DNA from: Oceanirhabdus seepicola
Lineage (GTDB): Bacteria > Bacillota > Clostridia > Clostridiales > Clostridiaceae
Assembly (NCBI RefSeq): GCF_023684385.1
Contig: NZ_JAGSOJ010000001.1
Span: forward strand, 372,001-436,000
Length of the DNA: 64,000 nucleotides
Direction: 5' to 3'
Of the stretch, positions 28,372 to 36,071 are shown piece after piece. Position 1 is the first letter of the stretch, and each line of letters opens with the position of its first letter. The notes beneath the pieces are model-generated. The model was not told the DNA's origin. It was given only the letters and a program-made list of their open reading frames with translations, and made no database searches. The translations under genes and the position numbers were made by a program.

Positions 28372-28995
28372 TTAATCACTGTTAAGAAGTCTTTTAGTAT
28401 CGAAAAAATCGTCTCTTATCTCAGCATTCCCCTCGAATTTACTGTAAGTGATTTTCATTCTAACCTTTTTATCCCCATCATAAACCTGAATCCTATTCGG
28501 ATTTCCATCTTCAGTGTTTATGTATATCACAGCCTTATCTAAATTACGATTATTGCTGCATAGTATTAATTCAACTAATAGGTACCGTTTTCCTTCTTCA
28601 TCAGCATATTTAGTTTTAATTTTTTCATCACAATACAACTTTTCAATATATTTATCTAAAAAAGTTAATTCGTAAATATTATTATCATAGATTCTACTTT
28701 GAATTGTCATTCTCTTATGTTTAATATCATTATCGATTATTTTATTAGGAAGTAACCATATTTGCCTGTCCTCATTAATCTTTATATAACTCCCTGTATC
28801 TTTCTTAAATAACTGATAAATATCATATTCTTTTTTCTGAACGTCATTTATAATTTCAAGCTTTGCCGTACATTCATAAGTCTTTAAACCCTTTATGTAC
28901 TCTATAGTTTTATTTGGATCCTCACTTTTATCACAAGATATTAAACTCAGCAGAATAATACACATTGTTATAGATCCTAGAATAAACCTTCTCAT
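28372..28995 (-). CDS. GerS-like lipoprotein (LolA-like fold expected)
   Basis: 207-residue lipoprotein: signal MRRFILGSITMCIILLSLISC with lipidated cysteine at residue 21, then a beta-rich domain. Length, signal and position directly upstream of alr match GerS of C. difficile, a lipoprotein needed for cortex modification and spore germination, and related clostridial LolA-like proteins. Start at MRRFILG after GGAGGAG; the in-frame ATG five codons upstream overlaps that site. Inference: a role in sporulation or germination. The sequence similarity itself was judged by eye, so identity as a functional GerS is uncertain. Confidence 0.7.
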   Translation of the reverse strand: MRRFILGSITMCIILLSLISCDKSEDPNKTIEYIKGLKTYECTAKLEIINDVQKKEYDIYQLFKKDTGSYIKINEDRQIWLLPNKIIDNDIKHKRMTIQSRIYDNNIYELTFLDKYIEKLYCDEKIKTKYADEEGKRYLLVELILCSNNRNLDKAVIYINTEDGNPNRIQVYDGDKKVRMKITYSKFEGNAEIRDDFFDTKRLLNSD

Positions 28996-29083
28996 TTTCA
29001 ACTCCTCCATAAAATTGCTTTTCTTTATATTACTATTCTTATTATCTTAAGTACAAATATATGATGAAATAAGAAAATCTCTT

Positions 29084-29345
29084 TTAGGCGTATGTAAATA
29101 AATAACAAGTCAAAGATGCAACGGATATTTTGCGGAGTACGAAGAGTTGGGTTCCGCTGATAGCAGTTCTATCAGTAAGTTCCAAGGATCAAGTAATCCA
29201 CAAAATAGACTAGCATACAGAAAGAAATTCACCTTATGATTCTTGATATAGAAAATAGTGAAGGTTCAACACTTTTTCTATATCAAGATATAAATGATAA
29301 TTTCTTTCTGTATAACTGACTTGTTATTTATTTGAATATGCCTTA
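29084..29345. mobile_element. MITE-like element, family TTAGGCATATTC (copy 1)
   Basis: Terminal inverted repeats of about 28 bp: left begins TTAGGCGTATGTAAATAAAT, right (complement) begins TAAGGCATATTCAAATAAAT, both continuing AACAAGTCA. No coding capacity. Inside is a long nested hairpin (about 29216-29314): outer stem ATACAGAAAGAAATT/AATTTCTTTCTGTAT and inner stem CTTGATATAGAAAA/TTTTCTATATCAAG. A shorter relative lies at 33982-34085. Confidence 0.8.
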
Positions 29346-29454
29346 ACTGCTGCATGTAAATTTTATATTATAAAAATAAATACCACAATAACCATGAACA
29401 TTGAATTTTTCATGATGTGTGGACTGTTCTTTTAAATCACGCTACGCGTGGTTT

Positions 29455-29600
29455 AAAAGAGTTGAGAGTGGAAAGTGGAGAGTTGAGAACGATGGATGTT
29501 TCTGCTTACGTTGAAACTACATCTTATTGTTCTTTAGAACAAGGGGGTTTTACTCATTTTATCTTTAGATAAAATATTGTGTTTCTAATATTAAAACTCC
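29455..29600. repeat. Palindromic repeat family, left arm (element 2)
   Basis: Tip of GTTGAGAGTGGAAAGTGGAG type, then GATGGATGTTTCTGC with a weakened hairpin 1, ACTACATCTTATTG, hairpin 2 TTGTTC/GAACAA, TTTTACTC, hairpin 3 ATTTTATCT/AGATAAAAT and ATTGTG. Just before it (29430-29461) is another hairpin, TTTTAAATCACGC/GCGTGGTTTAAAA. The facing arm is at 30596-30722, with the membrane protein gene between. The stretch 29346-29429 shows nothing else. Confidence 0.75.
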
Positions 29601-29727
29601 ATTGTTTTTAGTAAGAATTTAACTTATTAAAATTATTAAATGTACTAACCTTAAGAAGTAACTTTATTTATTTGGCTACTTTTAAGTTTGTTGGTGAAAG
29701 TATGCATTCATTGTATATGTTAAATAT

Positions 29728-29756
29728 TTGAAATAATTTTCAAAATTTTGTATAAT
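29728..29756 (+). promoter_or_regulatory. Promoter of the orphan membrane protein gene
   Basis: TTGAAA, 17 nt, TATAAT, about 120 bp upstream of the start codon. The gene thus carries its own promoter inside the repeat-bounded segment. Confidence 0.6.
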
Positions 29757-29876
29757 CTAATAAATATGAGACAGTTAAAGCAAAACATATTTGTATTGTG
29801 AGGCAAAAAAGAATATTTTCAAATTTAGAATAGTAAGATATTGTAAATTAGTTTTAGACTATGGAGGGAATTATTT

Positions 29877-30323
29877 ATGAAAGTAAAATCGTGGATAAAA
29901 TATTTTGGTTATACTTGTCTAATTCTTATAATAGTGTTTTGGGGACAACACGTTTTTGAAATTATTAGAAAAAATAATCAAAGGTTTAATTTTTACACAT
30001 TTTATAATACTGCTATGTATATTAGTTTTTATGGAAGCATTGGGTTGTTTTTTGGTTTAGAGCATTTACTTTCTGAAATAAAGAAAAAAGGGAAGTGGAT
30101 GATCAATTGGCCCAAAATAATATTTATGGGAATACCATCATTATACTTTTCATTTGGTATTGCTATTTACTACATGGATACCCCAATTATTCGCGATGTT
30201 ATAGCATATCCCATTGTTGTATTGTTAAGAAATGGTTCAGTATTTATGCCAGTTTTTCAAATGACGCTTGGATACTCAATCATTACAAGTTTTTATAAGG
30301 ACAATAAAAATTTATCGATATAG
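29877..30323 (+). CDS. Orphan four-helix membrane protein, unknown function
   Basis: 148 residues with four predicted transmembrane helices (about 9-25, 42-64, 81-100 and 112-140). Basic loop SEIKKKGKWMINWPKI between helices two and three. No family recognised. ATG with GGAGGG at 8-nt spacing and a good promoter upstream. It is the only plus-strand gene in a long minus-strand region and lies between two facing arms of the palindromic repeat (29455-29600 and 30596-30722), suggesting it was captured or inserted with the repeat. Its own terminator is at 30552-30592, more than 200 bp downstream; the intervening 230 bp hold nothing recognisable. Confidence 0.7.
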   Translation: MKVKSWIKYFGYTCLILIIVFWGQHVFEIIRKNNQRFNFYTFYNTAMYISFYGSIGLFFGLEHLLSEIKKKGKWMINWPKIIFMGIPSLYFSFGIAIYYMDTPIIRDVIAYPIVVLLRNGSVFMPVFQMTLGYSIITSFYKDNKNLSI

Positions 30324-30551
30324 TTAATGCACAGTATTTCTTATGTTACGATATAGAAACTAATAATCACGTAATCAATTAAGACAAAAAAAGAGTTTAA
30401 TGCATAAAAAACCCAAACAACACTTTACTATAAATACCAATTAAAGAATCCACTGAAAGTTTCCTTTTAAAGCATCATATCATCAACACTATTTTAAAAC
30501 ATAGCCATTTATTTATTTTTGAAATAGTATATTAAATCGCTTATAAAAATC

Positions 30552-30592
30552 AAAAGGTTGGTGACAAATAATATTAGTCTCCAACCTTTATT
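30552..30592 (+). terminator. Rho-independent terminator
   Basis: AAAGGTTGG/CCAACCTTT stem with an imperfect inner part (AGACT/AGTCT-like), followed by ATTATACT. Serves the plus-strand gene 29877-30323. Confidence 0.65.
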
Positions 30593-30595
30593 ATA

Positions 30596-30722
30596 CTATA
30601 ATACAATGTTTCATTTATTATGAAACGAGTATCACCCTATTGTCCAATGAACAATATAATTAAAATTTCTCGAAGAGAAATGTCCATCATTCTCCATTCT
30701 ACATTTTCCATTATCCATTAAT
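30596..30722. repeat. Palindromic repeat family, right arm (element 2)
   Basis: Minus-strand reading from the tip: AATGGATAATGGAAAATGTA, GAATGATGGAC, hairpin 1 ATTTCTC/GAGAAAT, hairpin 2 TTGTTC/GGACAA, ATACTC, hairpin 3 GTTTCAT/ATGAAAC, ATTGTA. Stems 1 and 3 have different sequences from those of the partner arm but remain paired. The tip ends 14 bp from the nnr stop codon. Confidence 0.75.
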
Positions 30723-30735
30723 TTAGGGCGTGCTT

Positions 30736-32229
30736 TTAAGTGAGTTCTTTTATTGTTTTTGAAATATTATCTATAATATCCGTAGCTGTAACAACAAATT
30801 TATGTTCTGATACTTTATCTCCACACTCACCATGTGCATAAACCCCTATACATGAAGCATCCATAGGTGAATATCCTTGGGCACACAATGAAGCAATTAT
30901 TCCTGTTAAGCAATCACCCATTCCACCATTTGCCATAGCACCATTCCCTGTTGGATTTATATAACTAACCTCTCCATTAGTTATTATGGTATTATAGCCT
31001 TTTAAAACAACTATTACTCCATATTCTCTTGCAAATTCCTTAGCTATTTCAATTCTATCACTTTGAATTTTTTTTATTTCCATACCAGTCAATCTTGCCA
31101 TCTCTCCTGGATGAGGTGTAATAATAACATTACCCTTAGCTTCTTTTAAGAGATTAGTTTTTCCTTCAAGCACATTTATAGCATCTGCATCTATAACAAT
31201 TGTACCATCAGTATTCTTCAAAACTCTTTTTACATTATTTAAAGTTTCATTTGACTTTCCTAAACCAGGTCCTATAGCAATACTATTTACTTTTCCCATC
31301 AAGGTTTCAATACCTTGACTATCATCATTTTTTTTCCACATTGCCTCAGGAACAAAATTTCTAACTGCTTGCAAAGCGTCTTCACAACTTATGAGTGTAG
31401 TTAGTCCTGCCCCAGATTTAACTGCTGCCTTAGTCGCTATAGTTGATGCTCCTGTCATACCTTCTGATCCTGCTATTACCATAACATGACCATAATTTCC
31501 TTTATGAGAATATAGAGCTCTTTCTTTTGTCTTCTTTTGAATAAATTTTCTCTCTAAGAAAAATTCCTTATTATGATATTTATCTACCACAAAATCAGGT
31601 ATGCCAATCTTTTCTATCACTACTTCACCAGTATATTCATGGCTTCCATAATTCAAAAATCCCCTTTTATATGTCTCAAAAGTAATAGTTTTACTGGCTT
31701 TAATACAATTCCCAAAAACTTCACCAGTATCACCACTGAATCCCGATGGCACATCTATTGATATAGTTTTCTTTGAAGTTTCATTAATCACTGTTATTGC
31801 TAGGTCATACACACCTCTAACTTCTCGCTTCAATCCTATTCCAAATATACCATCTACAACAACATCACTTCTTATAATAGAATCTCTCAAAAATTCAATA
31901 TCTTCAACATTACTTATATTTGTAATTTTCACTCCCATATTACATAAGATATCATGATTTACTCCACAATCTTTACTCATAGGATTCAACCCTATTGAAA
32001 ATACACTTACTTTCTTACCAGCAGCAATAAGGTGCCTAGTAACAGCAAGCGCATCTCCTCCATTATTTCCTCTTCCACATATAACTACATAATACTCCTT
32101 TTCATTCAACATCAAATGTTTTACAACCCCTAATGCGGCATTCTCCATAAGTATAATACTAGGTATTCCTAATTTCTCTATGGAATATTTATCAATTTCC
32201 CTGATTAATTCTCCCTTTGAAACTTTCAT
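30736..32229 (-). CDS. nnr: Bifunctional NAD(P)HX epimerase/dehydratase
   Basis: Metabolite-repair enzyme restoring hydrated NAD(P)H. The N-terminal domain (about 1-210) is the NAD(P)HX epimerase (YjeF_N) with GRGNNGGDALAVTRHL and VDGIFGIGL; the C-terminal domain (about 225-490) is the ADP-dependent dehydratase, ribokinase fold, with VIAGSEGMTGA, GPGLGKS, TPHPGEMARL and the catalytic GGMGDCLTGII. 497 residues, normal for the fusion. ATG with GGGAGGT. It overlaps the acpS 3' end by 38 bp, a common acpS-nnr arrangement in Firmicutes. Confidence 0.95.
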   Translation of the reverse strand: MKVSKGELIREIDKYSIEKLGIPSIILMENAALGVVKHLMLNEKEYYVVICGRGNNGGDALAVTRHLIAAGKKVSVFSIGLNPMSKDCGVNHDILCNMGVKITNISNVEDIEFLRDSIIRSDVVVDGIFGIGLKREVRGVYDLAITVINETSKKTISIDVPSGFSGDTGEVFGNCIKASKTITFETYKRGFLNYGSHEYTGEVVIEKIGIPDFVVDKYHNKEFFLERKFIQKKTKERALYSHKGNYGHVMVIAGSEGMTGASTIATKAAVKSGAGLTTLISCEDALQAVRNFVPEAMWKKNDDSQGIETLMGKVNSIAIGPGLGKSNETLNNVKRVLKNTDGTIVIDADAINVLEGKTNLLKEAKGNVIITPHPGEMARLTGMEIKKIQSDRIEIAKEFAREYGVIVVLKGYNTIITNGEVSYINPTGNGAMANGGMGDCLTGIIASLCAQGYSPMDASCIGVYAHGECGDKVSEHKFVVTATDIIDNISKTIKELT

Positions 32230-32599
32230 TTTTTACCTCCCAAATAGCATACGCGATGGCATTATCCCTTCCATGGGATATACTAATATGAATAGCATAA
32301 TCACCATATTTTGAAGCAATTTTTTCTGCCTCACCTTTTAATACAACTATAGGTTTTCCCAAAGAGTTCCTATCTACTATAATATCTTTAAATTTTATTC
32401 CTCTAAATCCAGTGCCTAACGCTTTTACTATTGCTTCCTTAGCCGCAAACCTTCCAGCGATAAATTCTGGTTTCATATTTCTCATTTTAAAATATTCTAT
32501 TTCTCTATTGTGAAACATTTTAGTTAAAAAAGCTTCTCTATTAAGAGCTTTTTCAATTCTATCTATCTCAATAATATCAGTTCCAATTCCTTTTACCAC
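32192..32599 (-). CDS. acpS: Holo-[acyl-carrier-protein] synthase
   Basis: AcpS transfers phosphopantetheine from CoA to acyl carrier protein. 135 residues; Mg-binding D8 in GIGTDIIEIDRI and E55 in FAAKEAIVKALGTGFRG, plus HISISHGRDNAIAYAI near the C-terminus. GTG start after GGAGGATAAAT; the overlapping ATG reads into an immediate stop in another frame. Overlaps nnr. Slightly longer C-terminus than usual (NESFKGRINQGN), which is the stretch overlapping nnr. Confidence 0.94.
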   Translation of the reverse strand: MVKGIGTDIIEIDRIEKALNREAFLTKMFHNREIEYFKMRNMKPEFIAGRFAAKEAIVKALGTGFRGIKFKDIIVDRNSLGKPIVVLKGEAEKIASKYGDYAIHISISHGRDNAIAYAIWEVKNESFKGRINQGN

Positions 32600-32648
32600 A
32601 TTTATCCTCCTTTATAAGTAACAATAGTTATTTTTATATCTATATCTT

Positions 32649-32676
32649 ATTATAATACATAAACATGAAATGTTAA
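32649..32676 (-). promoter_or_regulatory. Putative promoter of acpS-nnr
   Basis: TTAACA, 16 nt, TATAAT on the minus strand, 50 bp upstream of the acpS start. The remainder of the gap to 32797 shows nothing clear. Confidence 0.5.
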
Positions 32677-32797
32677 AAAAAATTAATATGTATTTTTTTT
32701 GAAAATAGCATGCAAAAGGTATGCTTCTCCCTTGTATTACTTTCATATTCCATGACCTACAACTGATAACTAATAGGAAAATTTTGTAATTCGCATA

Positions 32798-32826
32798 GAA
32801 AAAAAATAAGAGGTTAATACCTCTTA
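32798..32826 (-). terminator. Rho-independent terminator
   Basis: AAGAGGTATTAACCTCTT stem-loop immediately at the stop codon of the 104-residue gene, followed by ATTTTTTTTC on the minus strand. Confidence 0.85.
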
Positions 32827-33138
32827 CAAATTAAATCTCAATTCATCAATTTCATTACTAAAAATTTCTATGAAGTGTATTGGTGATATTAAATATGTGT
32901 AAGCTTTATTAAATATATTTAGAACCTTATCACGGTCTGAACTTATCAACTCTTCCCCATCTCTTTCAATATTTACAAGTTCTCCGTTTATGAAATCTCT
33001 TCGTTCTATTTCTATACCATAGAACATTTTATTTTTTACTATTCCTTTTCTACCTTCAACTTCTACAATCCTGTAACAATAATCTCTTCTAAGTCCTTCA
33101 TCTTCTACGCTCTTTTCTTTACTCAATATTATCTTCAT
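32824..33138 (-). CDS. Conserved clostridial protein (DUF6514-like)
   Basis: 104 residues, soluble, alpha/beta by appearance: N-terminal strand pair (MKIILSKEKS...YCYRIVEVEGRKGIV), a middle stretch YGIEIERRDF, and a C-terminal helix with SPIHFIEIFSNEIDELRF. It resembles the small clostridial family I know as DUF6514; function unknown. ATG with GGGGGAGG. Single gene with its own terminator; the upstream 33139-33202 likely has the promoter. Confidence 0.7.
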   Translation of the reverse strand: MKIILSKEKSVEDEGLRRDYCYRIVEVEGRKGIVKNKMFYGIEIERRDFINGELVNIERDGEELISSDRDKVLNIFNKAYTYLISPIHFIEIFSNEIDELRFNL

Positions 33139-33202
33139 GTTAAACCTCCCCCTAAAATTAGCCCCCTGTACATTTACTTTATATATTTATAATATCAGTT
33201 GA

Positions 33203-33268
33203 TATAAAAAAAAACTGTCATAATTTATATGCTTGTACTAAAAACTTTTCTATAAATTACGACAGTTT
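33203..33268 (-). terminator. Long terminator hairpin of the small-multidrug-export-like gene
   Basis: 18-bp inverted repeat AAACTGTCATAATTTATA with one mismatch, 21-nt loop, followed on the minus strand by nine T. Between it and the gene (33269-33471, about 200 bp) I see only a 15-bp palindrome TACCAGTTACTGGTA (33311-33325) and a weak hairpin GCG/CGC, so the transcript has a long 3' end. Confidence 0.7.
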
Positions 33269-33471
33269 ATATATTATTATAACTATAAATATTATTTTTT
33301 TTACATTCCCCTACCAGTTACTGGTATTACCGCGTGATTATTGCGCTTTTTTGTCATTTTAACCATTCAATTATTTGAATTTCGTAGATGATGTTTTTTT
33401 CTTAAAACCATCTAATTTTAATATTTCCACAACTTTTTCACAATAATCTTCGCAAGTTACAGTATTATTTA

Positions 33472-33942
33472 TTAATTTATTAATAAATATTTTATCATTG
33501 AAGGGAAAAGCGTAAATACAATTGTTATTACAACTGCTGAAATAAACGCGCCAACTGCTGCACAAACAAATGATTTCTTTTTATCAAGATTTAAAAAACT
33601 TGCAACAGCAGTTCCTGTCCATACTCCTGTAGTTGGTAACGGAATTGCAATAAATATTATTAAAGCAAGTTCTTCATATTTTTCAAATTTTCCTCTATTC
33701 TTATCAAGCTTTCTCTGAATAAAGTTATAAAAACCCCTAAAACATTTAAATCTTCCTAAAAGATCAAATATCTTATTAAATAGTAATAAAATAAATGGAA
33801 CTGGTAATAGGCTCCCTAAATAACTAACTAAAAAAACAACAAATGGGTCTATATTAGTACTTAATAACCCATAAGGAATAGAACCCCTCTGTTCAATAAT
33901 TGGAGTCGCTGACATTATTAACATTATCAATAGTTCTTTCAT
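33472..33942 (-). CDS. Small multi-drug export-type membrane protein
   Basis: 156-residue membrane protein of the 'small multi-drug export' family (PF06695-type), related to the DedA superfamily by fold. N-terminal motif MSATPIIEQRGSIPYGL, a basic loop NFIQRKLDKNRGKFEKYEE, and IPLPTTGVWTGTAVASFLNLDKKKSF, which is the family signature; four to five helices. Start at MKELLIML after GGGAGGAAAAA; the in-frame ATG six codons upstream precedes that site. Transport substrate is not established for the family despite its name. Stand-alone gene. Confidence 0.82.
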   Translation of the reverse strand: MKELLIMLIMSATPIIEQRGSIPYGLLSTNIDPFVVFLVSYLGSLLPVPFILLLFNKIFDLLGRFKCFRGFYNFIQRKLDKNRGKFEKYEELALIIFIAIPLPTTGVWTGTAVASFLNLDKKKSFVCAAVGAFISAVVITIVFTLFPSMIKYLLIN

Positions 33943-33981
33943 TTTTTCCTCCCGAATCATAGATTTATTAATACAATTTAA

Positions 33982-34085
33982 TTAAGCGTATAAAAATAAA
34001 TAACAAGCAAAAGATGCTCCGAAGATTTTGATGCATACATAATCCTTAAGACCTATGACTAGTTATTTTTTTGAATATCCCTTAA
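33982..34085. mobile_element. MITE-like element, family TTAGGCATATTC (copy 2, shortened)
   Basis: Left end TTAAGCGTATAAAAATAAAT followed by AACAAGCAAAAGATGC matches copy 1 (AACAAGTCAAAGATGC). The right end, in complement, reads TTAAGGGATATTCAAAAAAA, continuing TAACTAGTC. The nested hairpin of copy 1 is missing, leaving 104 bp. The following 34086-34225 shows nothing recognisable; a hairpin AGCACC/GGTGCT followed on the minus strand by TTTTT is at 34230-34252. Confidence 0.65.
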
Positions 34086-34265
34086 GTATATTTAACAAAT
34101 CTATTATCTAGTTCCTTCAAATTTCATCAACTGAATGACTTCACATATTATCTTATCACCTAATCTATATTTTAACAACAAACAGCAATTAATGGAAATA
34201 ATGGAGAAATGAGGGTAAAAAGCACCCTGCTGGTGCTGTATTTTCATTATTTAAATTTAAAGTAG

Positions 34266-34306
34266 CTTAAAAAGCCTTAATCAGGCTTTTTAAAAGCCTG
34301 ATTAAG
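34266..34306 (-). terminator. Rho-independent terminator of ssb
   Basis: CTTAATCAGGCTTTT/AAAAGCCTGATTAAG, a perfect 15-bp stem beginning at the stop codon, followed by GGCTTTTTAAG on the minus strand. Confidence 0.85.
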
Positions 34307-34652
34307 AAACTTCTTCAGCTTCTTCTCTTTTTTCTTTGGTATCAAGGAAATTTATTTGTTCAGCTTCAACTTCAGCAAAGAATCGTTTTACTCCTTCTTT
34401 ATTTTCATAGTTTCCTGTTCTCAACTTACCAATAACATTAACTAATCTACCTCTTGAAAGAGATTCAACAATACTTTCCGATCTTTTACCCCACAATACC
34501 ACCTGAACAAAATCAGCATCACGCTCACCTGTTGCCTTAACATATTTGCGATTAACTGCTAAAACAAACTTTAAATAAGGAAATTCTTTTTCAGAAGTAT
34601 ATCTCACTTCCGGTTTTTTTACAATTCTTCCCAATAACAATACTTTGTTCAT
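34302..34652 (-). CDS. ssb: Single-stranded DNA-binding protein, short paralogue
   Basis: OB-fold SSB protein, 116 residues. Motifs: N-terminal MNKVLLLGRIVKKPEVRYT, central FKLAVNRKY-like KFVLAVNRKYVKATGERDADFVQ (quoted in part) and VVLWGKRSESIVESLSRGRLVNVIGKL. It ends EEAEEVS and lacks the acidic DDDIPF-type tip that recruits repair and replication partners, and the disordered tail is only a few residues. Housekeeping ssb normally lies between rpsF and rpsR; this isolated gene is probably a second SSB with a restricted role. ATG with GGAGG. Confidence 0.88.
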   Translation of the reverse strand: MNKVLLLGRIVKKPEVRYTSEKEFPYLKFVLAVNRKYVKATGERDADFVQVVLWGKRSESIVESLSRGRLVNVIGKLRTGNYENKEGVKRFFAEVEAEQINFLDTKEKREEAEEVS

Positions 34653-34804
34653 TATAAAACCTCCATAAATTTAATATATTAGAATTATATCCATATTGCT
34701 TTTTTATAATCATTTATGGTGAAAATCTCATTTTTTTTGAATATCAGTATTATTTATTGCTTAAAATAGATGTATATATTTAATGAAAGAGGTGATTAAT
34801 TAAA

Positions 34805-35002
34805 TTGTTTATTAACAGAAAAATTTATTCAAAAGATATTTCCTCTATTCACTTCGAAAGTAATGAAACAAAAGGAACTTTTGAAGCATATGATTCTCAA
34901 GGCAATCTTGTAAAATCTTGGAACACTATTGCTCACAACCTAGCACAGTTTGACTCTATGTCTAGAAATTTTTACAATGAACTAAACGACGAAAACCCCT
35001 AA
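34805..35002 (+). CDS. Small protein of unknown function, TTG start
   Basis: 65 residues, soluble, with a possible beta-hairpin EAYDSQGNLVKSW and an amphipathic C-terminal helix. No family recognised. There is no ATG; translation would start at TTG, seven bases after GAGGTGATT, an excellent binding site that supports this as a real gene. Divergent from ssb. The end of the gene is followed at once by the palindromic repeat 35003-35252. Confidence 0.55.
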   Translation: MFINRKIYSKDISSIHFESNETKGTFEAYDSQGNLVKSWNTIAHNLAQFDSMSRNFYNELNDENP

Positions 35003-35252
35003 AACAAATGTATAATTGATAATTGATAATGGATAATGATGGATGTTTCTGCTTACCCAGAAACTACATCTTATTTTTCTTTAAAACAAGAGGTTTTTAC
35101 TCATTTTATCTTTTAGATAAAATATTGTATTCAAAGTACAAGGTTTCATTAAAAATGAAACGAGTAAACCTATATTATCCAAGGAACAACAAAATTAAAA
35201 TTTCACGGAGTGAAATGTCCATCATTCTCCATTCTACATTATCCATTATCCA
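35003..35252. repeat. Palindromic repeat family, compact two-armed element (element 3)
   Basis: Best-preserved copy. Left arm: tip TTGATAATTGATAATGGATA, hairpin 1 TTTCTG/CAGAAA, hairpin 2, TTTTTACTC, hairpin 3 ATTTTATCT/AGATAAAAT, ATTGTA. Right arm (minus strand): tip AATGGATAATGGATAATGTA, hairpin 1 ATTTCAC/GTGAAAT, hairpin 2 TTGTTC/GGATAA, TTTACTC, hairpin 3 GTTTCATT/AATGAAAC, TTGTA. Arms meet in the middle with no gene between them. It fills the gap between two convergent genes exactly, from the stop codon of one to that of the other. Confidence 0.85.
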
Positions 35253-36071
35253 TTATGCTTTTTCGATTTTTTCATTTAAAAAAGCATTAAGCTCTCCTCC
35301 AATCAAAATCATCATCGAAGTTATGTAAATCCAAGTCATTAATATAATAACTGCTCCTAAACTTCCATACACTTTAGAATAATTCGCAAAATTATTAACA
35401 TAAAAAGAAAATCCTAAAGATGATATAAACCATCCTAAAGTTGTAAATAATGCACCTGGAATGACTTTTATAATCTTTAATTTTCTCGCTGGGAAAGTAC
35501 AATACATTCCCACGAAGACACTGAAAATTAAAAATAACGTAAATGCCATTCTATAGAAATCCCAAAAATATTTGAAATTTCCAAGTCCATCAAACCAATT
35601 AATAACAGTATTCCCTATAACTTCTCCAAAGATTATTAATGTAAAACTAAATATTATTATTACAGCTAATGCTATAGTATAAATAATTGAGATAAAAAAG
35701 ATATATATAATATTTCTATTTTCTTTAACGTTATAAGCAGTATTTAAACCATCCATAATTGCTCTTATTCCTCCTGAACCCGCATATAAAGCAAATAATA
35801 TACCAAATGATAACAAATTTTGATTACTATTTTGAAAAGTATCAATTATTACTGATTGTACTAGTTCATAAGCGCTTTCAGGCAAGTACTTACCAAATTC
35901 TTGAAGTATAGATTCCACGCTAATTTTACTATAACTAACAAGAGTTAAAAGAAAAATCATAAATGGGAAAAAAGATAACAATGAAAAATATGATAACACA
36001 GCTGCTACTTTTGAAATTTGATCATCTAATATTTTTTTTATTAGTGCTACTATTTTGCTTATAAAATTCAT
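35253..36071 (-). CDS. YihY/BrkB-family membrane protein
   Basis: 272-residue integral membrane protein of the YihY (former 'ribonuclease BN') family, about six helices. Family stretches: LSYFSLLSFFPFMIFLLTL, the glycine-rich YAGSGGIRAIMDGLNTAYNV and GALFTTLGWFISSLGFSFYVNNFANYSKVYGSLGAVI in part. Function unknown; the nuclease name is historical. ATG with GGAGGG. Its TAA lies at the very edge of the palindromic repeat, one base from the tip. Confidence 0.88.
   Translation of the reverse strand: MNFISKIVALIKKILDDQISKVAAVLSYFSLLSFFPFMIFLLTLVSYSKISVESILQEFGKYLPESAYELVQSVIIDTFQNSNQNLLSFGILFALYAGSGGIRAIMDGLNTAYNVKENRNIIYIFFISIIYTIALAVIIIFSFTLIIFGEVIGNTVINWFDGLGNFKYFWDFYRMAFTLFLIFSVFVGMYCTFPARKLKIIKVIPGALFTTLGWFISSLGFSFYVNNFANYSKVYGSLGAVIILMTWIYITSMMILIGGELNAFLNEKIEKA

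Noticed and set aside
29084-29345. A structured RNA gene or riboswitch in the long gap after the GerS-like gene
   Set aside because: The terminal inverted repeats and the second copy at 33982 explain the structure better as a MITE.
33371-33565. 64-residue minus-strand frame starting inside the small multi-drug export gene
   Set aside because: It overlaps the real gene in another frame for half its length, has no ribosome binding site and shows a cysteine-rich, atypical composition; it is a shadow frame.
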